Shown piece after piece: positions 1 through 6,254 of a DNA stretch of 10,980 nucleotides. The number at the start of each line of letters is the position of its first letter. The stretch's first letter is position 1. Below the pieces are notes generated by a model that was not told the DNA's origin, did no database searches, and saw only the letters and a list, made by a program, of their open reading frames with translations. Origin of the DNA: Bryobacterales bacterium (GTDB taxonomy: Bacteria; Acidobacteriota; Terriglobia; Bryobacterales; Bryobacteraceae); the NCBI GenBank assembly GCA_003139735.1, contig PLGA01000103.1, positions 5,590 to 16,569 on the forward strand. Direction: 5' to 3'. The position numbers were made by a program, and so were the translations under genes.

Positions 1-437
1 TTCAGCGCGATGGCGTTGGGCATATCCTCTTTGTCGACGAGCGTGGGGATCAGCGCGGAATAGGCTGGGCCGCCGAAGGCCTGCGCGAAGCCGGAGATCA
101 GCGAGCATGCCAGCATGTGCCAGACCCGTATGGCGTGCAGCGCCACCATGACGGTCAGGAAGAGGGCGCAGAACATCTGGATATATTGGGAACCGCTGAG
201 GACATGACGGCGCTCGACGCGGTCGGCGACGACGCCGCCGATTAGCGAGAGCAGGATGATCGGGAGGGTATTGAGGACCGGATCGAGAGCCAGGAGGAAC
301 TTGGAATGGCTGAGGCTGTAAATCAGCCAGGCCTGCGCGACGAGCTGCATCCACGTGCCGACGGTGGAGGCGCAGGCGCCGATCCACATGAGGCGGAAGT
401 CGCGGTATTGAAAAGACTTGAAAACCCGTCGGAGCAC
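1..437 (-). CDS. MFS transporter, MFS_3/EntS-like exporter, N-terminal part (runs off the window)
   Basis: This is the first ~145 residues of a major facilitator superfamily transporter; the gene continues past position 1. Read on the minus strand, it opens with a basic stretch followed by FKSFQYRDFRLMWIGA and STVGTWMQLVAQAWLIYSL, the hallmark start of the MFS_3 (enterobactin-exporter-like) subfamily. TM2 follows, then the loop GGVVADRVERRHVL, which matches the MFS loop 2-3 signature (G-x-x-x-D-R-x-x-R-R). Two further hydrophobic segments and GGPAYSALIPTLVDKEDMPNAIALN are also typical of this subfamily. I chose the GTG at 437-435 because no ATG, GTG or TTG lies upstream in frame near it and the homology begins a few residues later; no clear Shine-Dalgarno precedes it. 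It is divergent from the permease at 539. The substrate cannot be told; members export siderophores, drugs or metabolites through the inner membrane. Confidence 0.85.
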   Translation of the reverse strand, partial: MLRRVFKSFQYRDFRLMWIGACASTVGTWMQLVAQAWLIYSLSHSKFLLALDPVLNTLPIILLSLIGGVVADRVERRHVLSGSQYIQMFCALFLTVMVALHAIRVWHMLACSLISGFAQAFGGPAYSALIPTLVDKEDMPNAIAL

Positions 438-461
438 GTGTTTTGGGGTTGGCGAAGGAGA

Positions 462-467
462 ATTGTA
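462..467 (-). promoter_or_regulatory. Possible -10 box for the MFS gene
   Basis: The minus strand reads TACAAT at 467-462, one mismatch from the sigma-70 -10 consensus and about 25 bases before the GTG start. No convincing -35 lies 16-18 bases upstream, so this rests on the hexamer alone. Confidence 0.3.
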
Positions 468-501
468 ACAGGATTGGCGGGAAACGCGCCGTGAGGGGCG
501 G

Positions 502-507
502 TATACT
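502..507 (+). promoter_or_regulatory. Possible -10 box for the permease gene
   Basis: TATACT at 502-507 is one mismatch from TATAAT and would place the transcript start around 514, leaving a ~25-base leader with a Shine-Dalgarno before the ATG at 539. A -35 match at normal spacing is absent; TTGGCG at 474-479 is 22 bases away, which is too far. Confidence 0.4.
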
Positions 508-538
508 GGCCGCTTCCAGATATCGGAAAGGAGTGGCC

Positions 539-1858
539 ATGTTGCCAGACTATATTTCGAAAGCCGTGCCGAACCCGCCGGAGAAACGGGCCCCCTGGTA
601 TGCCAATACCGCGCCCGCCTATGCAGGGATTTTCCTGTGGGTAGCGTTCTACCGGTCCTTAGGGGACGGTACGCTGAACTACGGCAGCCTCGGTGTTTGC
701 TTAGCGGGCCTGGTAATCGCCTCGGTGCTGTGTTATCTGCTGTACTACAAGTCTCCGGCGATGCTGGGGATGAAGACCGGGTATCCACTTTACGTGGTGG
801 GCAGCTCGACGTTCGGAACCACGGGCGGGTATCTGATGCCGGGGCTTCTGATGGGCGTGCTGCAAATCGGGTGGTACGCGGTGGCGACTTCGATTGCGAG
901 CGAGTTTGTGCTGAAGGCGATCGGCGCGGATTCGACGCCTCTGACGGCGCCTTTTATCGTCACCGGCATCATATGGGGCGGGGTTTTCGCCTGGGTGGGG
1001 GCCAAAGGCATTCAGTACGTGGCCAAGGTTGCGACCTTTCTGAACTTCATCCCCTTGCTGATGTTGATCGTGGTTTTCTTTCAGGTTCCGAGCCACGCCC
1101 CGTACCAGGCGCCGGCGGCGCAGGCCGACCCCTGGGTGGCGTTCACCGCGATCATCGCGGCGGTCATCGGGTTCTTTGCGACGGCGGGGGCGGCGGGCGC
1201 GGACTTTGGAATTAACGCGCGGCACGAGAGAGACGTGCGGTGGGGCGGGCTGGTGGGAGTGATGCTGGCGCCCATCGTGGCGGGCGGACTGGCGCTGGCG
1301 GCGGTGGCGAACGCCAACGGTTCGAATCCCAAACTGCCGTTCGATTACGCCAACGTGCTGCAAGGCATTGGCGGGCCTATTGCGACATCCATGTTCTTCC
1401 TGTTCGCAATCGCCTCGATTCCGGCCACGTGTTTCTGCATTTTCATCGCCGGCAATAGCTTTTCGACGATGATTCCGCGGGTGCCGCGGGTTTCCTCGAG
1501 CATGGCGGCGGCGGCGGTGGGCATCGCACTGGCGGTGACGGGAGTGGCGGCGCACCTGATTTCCTTTTTTAACATTGTGGGCGCCTCGTTCGGGCCGATC
1601 TGCGGGGCGATTGCGGCGGACTACCTGCTGTCGGGAAGACGCTGGGCCGGACCGCGGGAAGGAATCAACTGGGCGGGATACATCGCGTGGGCGGTGGGAT
1701 TCGTCGTGGGGATTCTGCCGTTCCTGCCGCTGCCGGCGGACGTGAAGCGTTACGCGCAGCCGGCGGCATTGTATAGCTTCATTGCCGGATTCGCGGTCTA
1801 TGCGGCGCTGGCAAAGGCGGGTCTGGAACCTAAGGTGGTGAAGATACCGGCAAGGTAG
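539..1858 (+). CDS. NCS1-family nucleobase (cytosine/purine) permease, CodB-like
   Basis: This is a predicted inner-membrane transporter of the Transp_cyt_pur (NCS1) family that imports nucleobases or related compounds with a coupling ion. The protein is 439 residues, close to the ~420 of E. coli CodB, with about twelve hydrophobic segments. The N-terminal APWYANTAPAYAGIFLWVAFY (residues ~18-38) and MKTGYPLYVVGSSTFGTTGG (~78-97) match the conserved TM1 and TM3 regions of the family. I prefer the ATG at 539 over the upstream in-frame ATG at 443. AAAGGAG at 527-533 sits five bases before 539, and the extra 32 residues would be arginine/glycine-rich and unlike the family. No codA or hydantoinase gene lies beside it, so the substrate is unproven: cytosine, another purine or pyrimidine, or hydantoin/allantoin are all possible. 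The gene is divergent from the MFS exporter and ends in an inverted repeat. Confidence 0.88.
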   Translation: MLPDYISKAVPNPPEKRAPWYANTAPAYAGIFLWVAFYRSLGDGTLNYGSLGVCLAGLVIASVLCYLLYYKSPAMLGMKTGYPLYVVGSSTFGTTGGYLMPGLLMGVLQIGWYAVATSIASEFVLKAIGADSTPLTAPFIVTGIIWGGVFAWVGAKGIQYVAKVATFLNFIPLLMLIVVFFQVPSHAPYQAPAAQADPWVAFTAIIAAVIGFFATAGAAGADFGINARHERDVRWGGLVGVMLAPIVAGGLALAAVANANGSNPKLPFDYANVLQGIGGPIATSMFFLFAIASIPATCFCIFIAGNSFSTMIPRVPRVSSSMAAAAVGIALAVTGVAAHLISFFNIVGASFGPICGAIAADYLLSGRRWAGPREGINWAGYIAWAVGFVVGILPFLPLPADVKRYAQPAALYSFIAGFAVYAALAKAGLEPKVVKIPAR

Positions 1859-1888
1859 TGGGGCCAAGCCAAGAGGCCTGACCCACTA
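1856..1888. terminator. Inverted repeat between convergent genes, probable bidirectional terminator
   Basis: TAGTGGG (1856-1862) pairs with CCCACTA (1882-1888), and GCC (1863-1865) can pair with GGC (1875-1877) inside. The left end is the permease stop codon TAG and the right end, read on the minus strand, is the TAG stop of the protease remnant. There is no T-run, so it is not a classic intrinsic terminator on sequence alone. A related element follows the lipoprotein gene at 10929-10949. Confidence 0.5.
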
Positions 1889-2206
1889 GCGTTTGAACCA
1901 GGCTGGGCCGACGTTGAGGTGGCGGCTTATGGAATCCGGGATTAGCAGGAACAACAGGAAACCGACCGCGGCGTGGGCCATCCCCAGGAAATAGAGATTC
2001 CGGTAGCGGTGGTAGATGCGCGCGGACGCATAGCCGAGCACGAGGGCGACGCCCATCAGGAACCAATTCGGAGCGTGGGCGCAAGAGAACACGGTTGCCG
2101 CCAGCCAGGGAGACGCGCGACGCGACGCCAGCGCGTCGAAGCGACGACAGACGGGGGCTCGCAAACCAAATGACGGTGACTGGCGCCGACACTCCAGAAC
2201 CCGCAA
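1886..2206 (-). pseudogene. Remnant of a CPBP/CAAX-type intramembrane metalloprotease (C-terminal part)
   Basis: The minus-strand frame ends in about 85 residues that resemble the C-terminus of CPBP (Abi/CAAX protease) proteins: RFDALASRRASPWLAATVFS, then CAHAPNWFLMGVALVLGYAS, then RNLYFLGMAHAAVGFLLFLL. The FSCAH segment fits motif 2 (F-x-x-x-H) and GMAHAAVGF fits the motif 3 histidine, although its usual asparagine is replaced. Motif 1 (E-E-x-x-x-R), which supplies catalytic glutamates, and the first membrane segments of a ~200-300 residue protein are absent. The only start near the frame is a TTG at 2206 in arginine-rich sequence without family likeness, and the frame runs open upstream into repeat-like DNA with no better start. 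I therefore read it as a 5'-truncated, non-functional copy. A short functional membrane protein is possible but less likely. Confidence 0.5.
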
Positions 2207-2382
2207 CCAGCCAGCTCGGAGCCTTAGGCTTGGGCACCTTGGCTTTGCTGCGGCGCCGCCGGCCAGCCGTTTAGCTTCCTGCTCGGAACGCCGGCGAGGA
2301 CGGGCCGCCTTGCGTGCCCCACGGACCCGTGGGCGCCCCAGGCCACTTCACGGATGCAGCTAAAAGGCTGCTAAACGGACGG
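2207..2382. repeat. Non-coding, repeat-derived stretch with two inverted repeats
   Basis: I see no convincing gene here. CCCACGG (2318-2324) pairs with CCGTGGG (2327-2333), separated by two bases, and GCAGC (2356-2360) pairs with GCTGC (2367-2371) around the loop TAAAAG. The second hairpin lies just after the stop of the minus-strand small ORF at 2383 and could end its transcript, but it lacks a T-run. The composition and short palindromes suggest decayed or mobile intergenic repeat sequence, which may also explain the missing front of the neighbouring protease. That last link is inference. Confidence 0.4.
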
Positions 2383-2571
2383 TTAGTTCGCCGACAAACT
2401 CACGTAGATCGACAGGGCGCCGACAATCACAAGGAGAACGAGCGAGGCGATGCCCAAGCCCTTCGCCCACATCAGCAGGGTTTGCACCTGCGAAATCACC
2501 GCCTTTTGTTGTTCGGCCTGTCTGTCCTCCAGGGGGTCGGCAATCACGACATCCGTCTCCCTTGCTCCCAC
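2383..2571 (-). CDS. Small single-pass membrane protein, unknown function
   Basis: This 62-residue frame begins with a GTG at 2571 and encodes a charged N-terminal half, DPLEDRQAEQQKAVISQVQ, likely helical, followed by one strong membrane segment, LGIASLVLLVIVGALSIYV, and a four-residue tail. I do not recognise the family. The GTG at 2571 has no Shine-Dalgarno. A later in-frame GTG (VIADPLEDRQ) has AAGGGAG nine bases ahead of it and may be the true start. The frame is the same as that of the small ORF just upstream (2581-2718), from which a single TAA plus three codons separate it. The two could be halves of one two-helix protein broken by a nonsense change, or two small genes. Confidence 0.45.
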   Translation of the reverse strand: MGARETDVVIADPLEDRQAEQQKAVISQVQTLLMWAKGLGIASLVLLVIVGALSIYVSLSAN

Positions 2572-2580
2572 CAGCGATTT

Positions 2581-2718
2581 TTAGGCCACCACGATGGCGA
2601 CCGCCGCCGTCACGACGCCCCAGACGATCAGGAGCGGTCTGATAAGGGACCAAGCATATAAGGCCTCTTTCTGAAGTCCTCTGTGGATTATTGTGCGGAA
2701 AGATGGAACCGGTGTCAA
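2581..2718 (-). CDS. Very small membrane ORF, unknown function (start uncertain)
   Basis: Read from a TTG at 2718 this is 45 residues ending in an amphipathic stretch, HRGLQKEALYAWSLIRP, and one membrane helix, LLIVWGVVTAAVAIVVA, up to the TAA at 2583-2581. An ATG at 2817 would give 78 residues but would overlap the divergent hydrolase gene, and its N-terminus looks non-coding. No start has a Shine-Dalgarno. The TTG coincides with a TTGACA -35-like hexamer, which would put it outside the transcript if that promoter is real. Protein-like composition supports a real or once-real gene, probably one unit with the ORF at 2383-2571. Confidence 0.35.
   Translation of the reverse strand: MTPVPSFRTIIHRGLQKEALYAWSLIRPLLIVWGVVTAAVAIVVA
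2690..2718 (-). promoter_or_regulatory. Sigma-70-like promoter toward the small membrane ORFs
   Basis: On the minus strand TTGACA (2718-2713) is followed after 17 bases by CACAAT (2695-2690): a perfect -35 and a 4-of-6 -10 at ideal spacing. Transcription would begin near 2683 and run through the two small membrane ORFs. It is divergent from the hydrolase promoter. Confidence 0.45.
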
Positions 2719-2736
2719 TACCAGAGTGCATTTCGC

Positions 2737-2742
2737 TACAAT
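2737..2742 (+). promoter_or_regulatory. Possible -10 box for the sugar-enzyme cluster
   Basis: TACAAT at 2737-2742 is one mismatch from the consensus and would start a transcript about 30 bases before the ATG at 2780. No good -35 is seen at 16-18 bases; that stretch is occupied by the oppositely facing TTGACA, so the two promoters may compete or share a regulator. Confidence 0.4.
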
Positions 2743-2779
2743 ATGGCTCGTCGCTATCGAACGAGCGGCAGGAGACGGA

Positions 2780-4594
2780 ATGGCGCGAATGCGTTGCTTT
2801 ATCGCAGCCGCATGCATTGCGGCGGCGGTTTCGGCGTCCTGTTACGGACAAGCGGTTTCAAGCATCCCCCACCTTCGGAAGCAGGGATCGGCCACACAGT
2901 TGATTGTGGACGGCAAGCCGTTTCTGGCGGTGACCGGGGAGTTGGGAAACAATTCCGCCACGAGCCTGGAGTACATGGAGCCGATCTGGCCCAAACTGGA
3001 ATCGGGTAATTTGAATTGCGTGCTGGCCGCCGTAGAGTGGGGCCAACTGGAACCGGCGGAGGGCAAGTTCGAGTTCGCCCTGGTGGACGGCCTAATCAAG
3101 CAAGCCCGGGAACACCACCTGAAGCTTGTTTTTCTGTGGTTCGGCAGTTGGAAGAACGGCCTCTCGAGCTACGTTCCCTATTGGGTCAAGGCGGACTACA
3201 AGCGCTTCCCGCGCATACAGATCAAGGGAGCGAAGAGCATCGAGCTGGTGAGCACGTTTGGCGACGCCACGCGCGACGCCGACGCCCGCGCTTTCGGGGC
3301 GCTGATGCAACACATCAAGCTGGTCGACGGCGCGCAGCACACCGTCCTGATGATCCAGGTGGAAAACGAGGTGGGCGTGTTGCGAGACTCGCGGGACCGG
3401 TCGCCCGCTGCGAACCAGGCGTTTGCGGGACCCGTGCCGAAGGAGCTGATAGACTACCTGCAGAAGCACAAGGATACGCTGGCTCCGGAACTGCGCGATG
3501 TATGGGCGGAAAACGGATCGAAGACGTCGGGCACATGGGAACAGGTGTTCGGCCCCGGCAAGCCCGACAGCGTGGACATGCCGATCCAGACCTCCAGCCC
3601 TCCGATGAGCCGGGAAGAGCACGATACCGCGTGGCGGAAACTGCACTGGCCGGTGGATGAGATTTTCATGGCGTGGAACTACGCGCGCTATGTCAACAAG
3701 GTGGTGGCCGCGGGCAAGGCGGAGTATCCCATTCCCATGTACGTGAACGCTTGGCTGCAGCAGCCGAACATGGCGTGGCCGGGCACCTATCCGAGCGGCG
3801 GGCCGCTGCCCCAGGTTCACGACATCTGGCGCGCGGGGGCGCCGAGCATCGATATCCTCGCGCCGGATCTATACCTGGAGTATTTCGACGAAGTCTGCGA
3901 GCGGTTCACGCGCAACGGAAACCCGCTGTTTATCCCGGAAACTTCGGCGAACCCGGTCAATGCGATCAACGCATTCGTTCACTGGAACGCCATCGGATAC
4001 TCGCCGTTCTACATTGAGCGGAATGTGGGCCCGGACACCAGTCTGGCCGCCGCGTACCGCTTGATTACGAGCATGGCGCCGGCCATTGCGGCGCAGCAGG
4101 GGAAGAGCAGGATGGCCGCGGTGCAAGGCCTGCCGGTCAAGGTGAGCCTTGGCGATTACACGCTGAACCTGACGGGCATGGGCGCGGGCCGTACTCCGAT
4201 TGCGCCGGATCCTACTCCCGCGGCGCAACCGGGCGGCCAGGCGAATCCGCCAACCCCAGCGCCGCCGCAGGGCGGACGCGGACAGGCGGGCCAAGGGGCG
4301 CCGCAGGGTGGACGCGGCCAGCAGGCTTCCGGCGGACTGGACGTCGCCATCTTTATTGCGGCGGGACCGAACGAGTTTTACATGAGCGGCGGCAACGGCA
4401 ATATCCGGGTCGCCTTCACTCCCAACACGCCCGGGCCGCCGATTGTGGGACTTGGAGATGTGCAGGAAGGCAAGTTTGTGGATGGCAAGTGGGTGGTGAT
4501 CCGCCAACTGGGCGGAGACGACACGGGACAAGGCGAACTGCTTACGCTGCGGACTCACACTTTGATGCGCGTGACGGTTTACCGTTACGAATAG
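2780..4594 (+). CDS. Exported GH35-type beta-galactosidase-like hydrolase with DUF5597 C-terminus
   Basis: This is a 604-residue secreted glycoside hydrolase of clan GH-A. A signal peptide (residues 1-25, MARMRCFIAAACIAAAVSAS then CYGQA) precedes the barrel. VAAVEWGQLEP-like sequence near residue 90 (LAAVEWGQLEPAEGKFEF) is the usual early barrel motif. QVENEVG carries the likely acid/base Glu197 of the N-E pair, and PLFIPETS carries the likely nucleophile Glu387. The rest, with DVAIFIAAGPNEFYMSG and a beta-rich end, fits the DUF5597 domain found behind GH35 barrels, including a Cellvibrio xyloglucan beta-galactosidase as I recall it. A low-complexity Pro/Gly/Arg/Gln linker (~475-519) is inserted in that domain. 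The ATG at 2780 was chosen because AGGAG (2770-2774) sits five bases ahead and the signal peptide begins there; an earlier in-frame start has neither. It is 22 bases from the fucosidase gene, so an operon is likely. The expected reaction is release of terminal beta-galactose; other beta-glycosides are possible. Confidence 0.82.
   Translation: MARMRCFIAAACIAAAVSASCYGQAVSSIPHLRKQGSATQLIVDGKPFLAVTGELGNNSATSLEYMEPIWPKLESGNLNCVLAAVEWGQLEPAEGKFEFALVDGLIKQAREHHLKLVFLWFGSWKNGLSSYVPYWVKADYKRFPRIQIKGAKSIELVSTFGDATRDADARAFGALMQHIKLVDGAQHTVLMIQVENEVGVLRDSRDRSPAANQAFAGPVPKELIDYLQKHKDTLAPELRDVWAENGSKTSGTWEQVFGPGKPDSVDMPIQTSSPPMSREEHDTAWRKLHWPVDEIFMAWNYARYVNKVVAAGKAEYPIPMYVNAWLQQPNMAWPGTYPSGGPLPQVHDIWRAGAPSIDILAPDLYLEYFDEVCERFTRNGNPLFIPETSANPVNAINAFVHWNAIGYSPFYIERNVGPDTSLAAAYRLITSMAPAIAAQQGKSRMAAVQGLPVKVSLGDYTLNLTGMGAGRTPIAPDPTPAAQPGGQANPPTPAPPQGGRGQAGQGAPQGGRGQQASGGLDVAIFIAAGPNEFYMSGGNGNIRVAFTPNTPGPPIVGLGDVQEGKFVDGKWVVIRQLGGDDTGQGELLTLRTHTLMRVTVYRYE
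4265..4321 (+). repeat. Two 21-base coding repeats in the hydrolase linker (PQGGRGQ twice)
   Basis: Copies at 4265-4285 and 4301-4321 differ at two of 21 bases and both encode PQGGRGQ, with a 36-base (12-residue) period. They form a flexible linker and look like slippage-prone low-complexity coding DNA. Confidence 0.7.
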
Positions 4595-4616
4595 GATTGA
4601 GATCAGGAGCAGATTC

Positions 4617-6185
4617 ATGATAACCAGACGAAACGCACTTACCTTACTGGCGGGAACCGTTCCCGCGTTGAAGCTCGCCCGCGCGGCGGACGAACTGCCG
4701 ATTACCGCCGGCCCTTTCAAGGGCACGCGCGAATCGCTCAAGGCGTGGGCGGTCCCCGCGTGGTATCGCGACGCCAAGTTTGGCATGTGGGCCCATTGGG
4801 GGCCCCAGTCGGCGGCGGAGTACGGCGATTGGTATGCCCGCAACATGTACATACAGGGCCAGCGGCAGTACGACTATCATGTCAAGACTTATGGCCATCC
4901 CTCGAAGGTCGGCTTCAAGGATGTCATTGCGACATGGAAGGCCGCGCAGTTCGACCCCGACCATAACATGCAGCTCTATAAGAAGGCCGGGGCGAAGTAT
5001 TTTTGCAGCATGGGCGTGCATCATGACGGTTTCGACCTGTGGAAGTCCACTTTCCAGCCGCGCTGGAACGCGACCGCTTCGGGGCCCAAAATCGACGTCG
5101 TCGGGATGTGGAAGAAGGCTGCGTACAAGCACGGGCTGAAGTTCGCCGTGAGCGATCACCTGGCGCCCAGCTACCAGTGGTTCTCGGTTTCCCACGGAAG
5201 CGACAAGACCGGCCCGCTGGCCGGCGTGTCTTACGATGGCATCGACCCCGCCTACTCCGACCTTTACCACGAGTATCCCAAGGACTTTAATTTCGCCAGC
5301 GGGGGGAACGGCTTCACCAACCGCGGCATTCCCGATTCCTGGAAGCTGCACTACTACAAGCGCATCAAGGATCTGGTGGATAACTACCAACCCGATCTGC
5401 TCTACACCGATGGCGGCATCTACTACGAGGAATACGGGCTGGCCGTCGTGGCGAACCATTACAACGTCAACGCCAAGCTGCATGGCGGGCATTGCGAGGC
5501 CATCTACACCAGCAAGACGCCGGCCGACTGCCAGACGGGGACGTGCGTGCTGGACCTGGAGCGCGGCGTGGCTTCGGGAATCCCGGCCGAACCGTGGCAG
5601 ACGGACACCTGCGTTGGCAGTTGGCACTACGATAAGACGGTATTCGAGGGACACAAGTACAAGACGCCGAAGCGGGTGGTGGATATGCTGGTGGACATCG
5701 TGAGCCGCAACGGCAACCTGATGCTGAATTTCCCGCTGCCGAACAGCGGGGCGCTGGACGCGGACGAATTGAAGATTCTGGACGAACTCGCCAAGTGGAT
5801 GGCGGTGAACAGCGAGGGCATTTACGCGACGCGGCCGTGGAAGATTTACGGCGACGGACCGGTGGCTTCGGCGCCGGTAGCGGCAGGGGGGCGCGGCAGT
5901 GCGTTCAACGAATCGAACCGCAAGGACTTCACGGCCGATGAGATTCGCTTCACGACGAAGGGGAGCGTAATCTACGCGTTCGCGATGGGGTGGCCGGAGA
6001 AGCAGGCGGTGATCAAGCCGCTGGCGACCACCAGCTCGGTTGCGCAGGTGAAGGTGAGGAACGTGGAACTGCTGGGGTTCAAGGGCAAGGTGAAGTGGAC
6101 GCAGGACGAGAAGGGTCTGACGGTCCAGATGCCGGCGCAGAAGCCCTGCGATCACGCGATCGCGTTGAAAATCGCGACCGCGTAA
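4617..6185 (+). CDS. Exported GH29 alpha-L-fucosidase
   Basis: This 522-residue enzyme should remove alpha-linked L-fucose with retention of configuration. The N-terminus MITRRNALTLLAGTVPALKL ending in ARA (residue 23) is a Tat-like signal with twin arginines at 4-5. FGMWAHWGPQSAAEYGDWYA (around His60) is the GH29 opening motif, MGVHHDGFDLW (His135, His136, Asp137) is the second, and PDLLYTDGGIYYEEYG holds the expected nucleophile Asp265. SRNGNLMLNFPLPNSG is the conserved barrel end, followed by a beta-sandwich-like C-terminus with a short GGRG insert near 425. Length and all landmark motifs agree with the family. AGGAG at 4605-4609 lies seven bases ahead of the ATG. The gene follows the beta-galactosidase-like gene by 22 bases. 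Together they could strip Fuc and then Gal from side chains such as those of xyloglucan; the real substrate and linkage are not shown by sequence. Confidence 0.93.
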   Translation: MITRRNALTLLAGTVPALKLARAADELPITAGPFKGTRESLKAWAVPAWYRDAKFGMWAHWGPQSAAEYGDWYARNMYIQGQRQYDYHVKTYGHPSKVGFKDVIATWKAAQFDPDHNMQLYKKAGAKYFCSMGVHHDGFDLWKSTFQPRWNATASGPKIDVVGMWKKAAYKHGLKFAVSDHLAPSYQWFSVSHGSDKTGPLAGVSYDGIDPAYSDLYHEYPKDFNFASGGNGFTNRGIPDSWKLHYYKRIKDLVDNYQPDLLYTDGGIYYEEYGLAVVANHYNVNAKLHGGHCEAIYTSKTPADCQTGTCVLDLERGVASGIPAEPWQTDTCVGSWHYDKTVFEGHKYKTPKRVVDMLVDIVSRNGNLMLNFPLPNSGALDADELKILDELAKWMAVNSEGIYATRPWKIYGDGPVASAPVAAGGRGSAFNESNRKDFTADEIRFTTKGSVIYAFAMGWPEKQAVIKPLATTSSVAQVKVRNVELLGFKGKVKWTQDEKGLTVQMPAQKPCDHAIALKIATA

Positions 6186-6201
6186 CATCGGGGTGGCGAG
6201 G

Positions 6202-6225
6202 AGGGGCGAGGCATGCCTCGCCCCT
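6202..6225. repeat. Perfect 24-bp palindrome (REP-like intergenic element)
   Basis: The half-site AGGGGCGAGGCA (6202-6213) is followed directly by its exact reverse complement (6214-6225), centred on GCATGC, with no loop. It lies in the 69-base gap between the fucosidase stop and the oxidoreductase start. There is no T-run, so it is more like a repetitive extragenic palindrome or mRNA-stabilising hairpin than an intrinsic terminator. A partial direct repeat (GGTGGCGAGG / AGGGGCGAGG) precedes it. Confidence 0.8.
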
Positions 6226-6239
6226 ACAGTAGTGGCGGT

Positions 6240-6247
6240 TAAGGAGG
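6240..6247 (+). promoter_or_regulatory. Very strong Shine-Dalgarno of the oxidoreductase gene
   Basis: TAAGGAGG at 6240-6247 is a full complement to the 16S anti-Shine-Dalgarno and lies seven bases before the ATG at 6255. It fixes that start and predicts efficient translation, the best site in the window. Confidence 0.85.
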
Positions 6248-6254
6248 TACGGCA

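Noticed and set aside
443..538. Upstream in-frame ATG extending the permease by 32 residues
   Set aside because: The extension is not family-like, overlaps the probable promoter and lacks the Shine-Dalgarno that precedes the ATG at 539.
701..1867. Minus-strand open frame opposite the permease
   Set aside because: Arginine-rich shadow with no membrane segments or motifs, while the plus strand encodes a clear 12-helix transporter.
2360..2851. Minus-strand frame of 163 codons over the small membrane ORFs
   Set aside because: No hydrophobic segment, Cys/Arg/Gly-rich, and it overlaps a better frame with clear membrane helices and the start of the divergent hydrolase.
4265..4321. Short repeat pair as a CRISPR-like array
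   Set aside because: Only two imperfect 21-base units, in frame within a coding linker; spacers and cas genes are absent.
6186..6240. Intrinsic terminator after the fucosidase gene
   Set aside because: The palindrome is strong but is followed by CCCCTACAGTAG, not a T-run, so it is described as a repeat.
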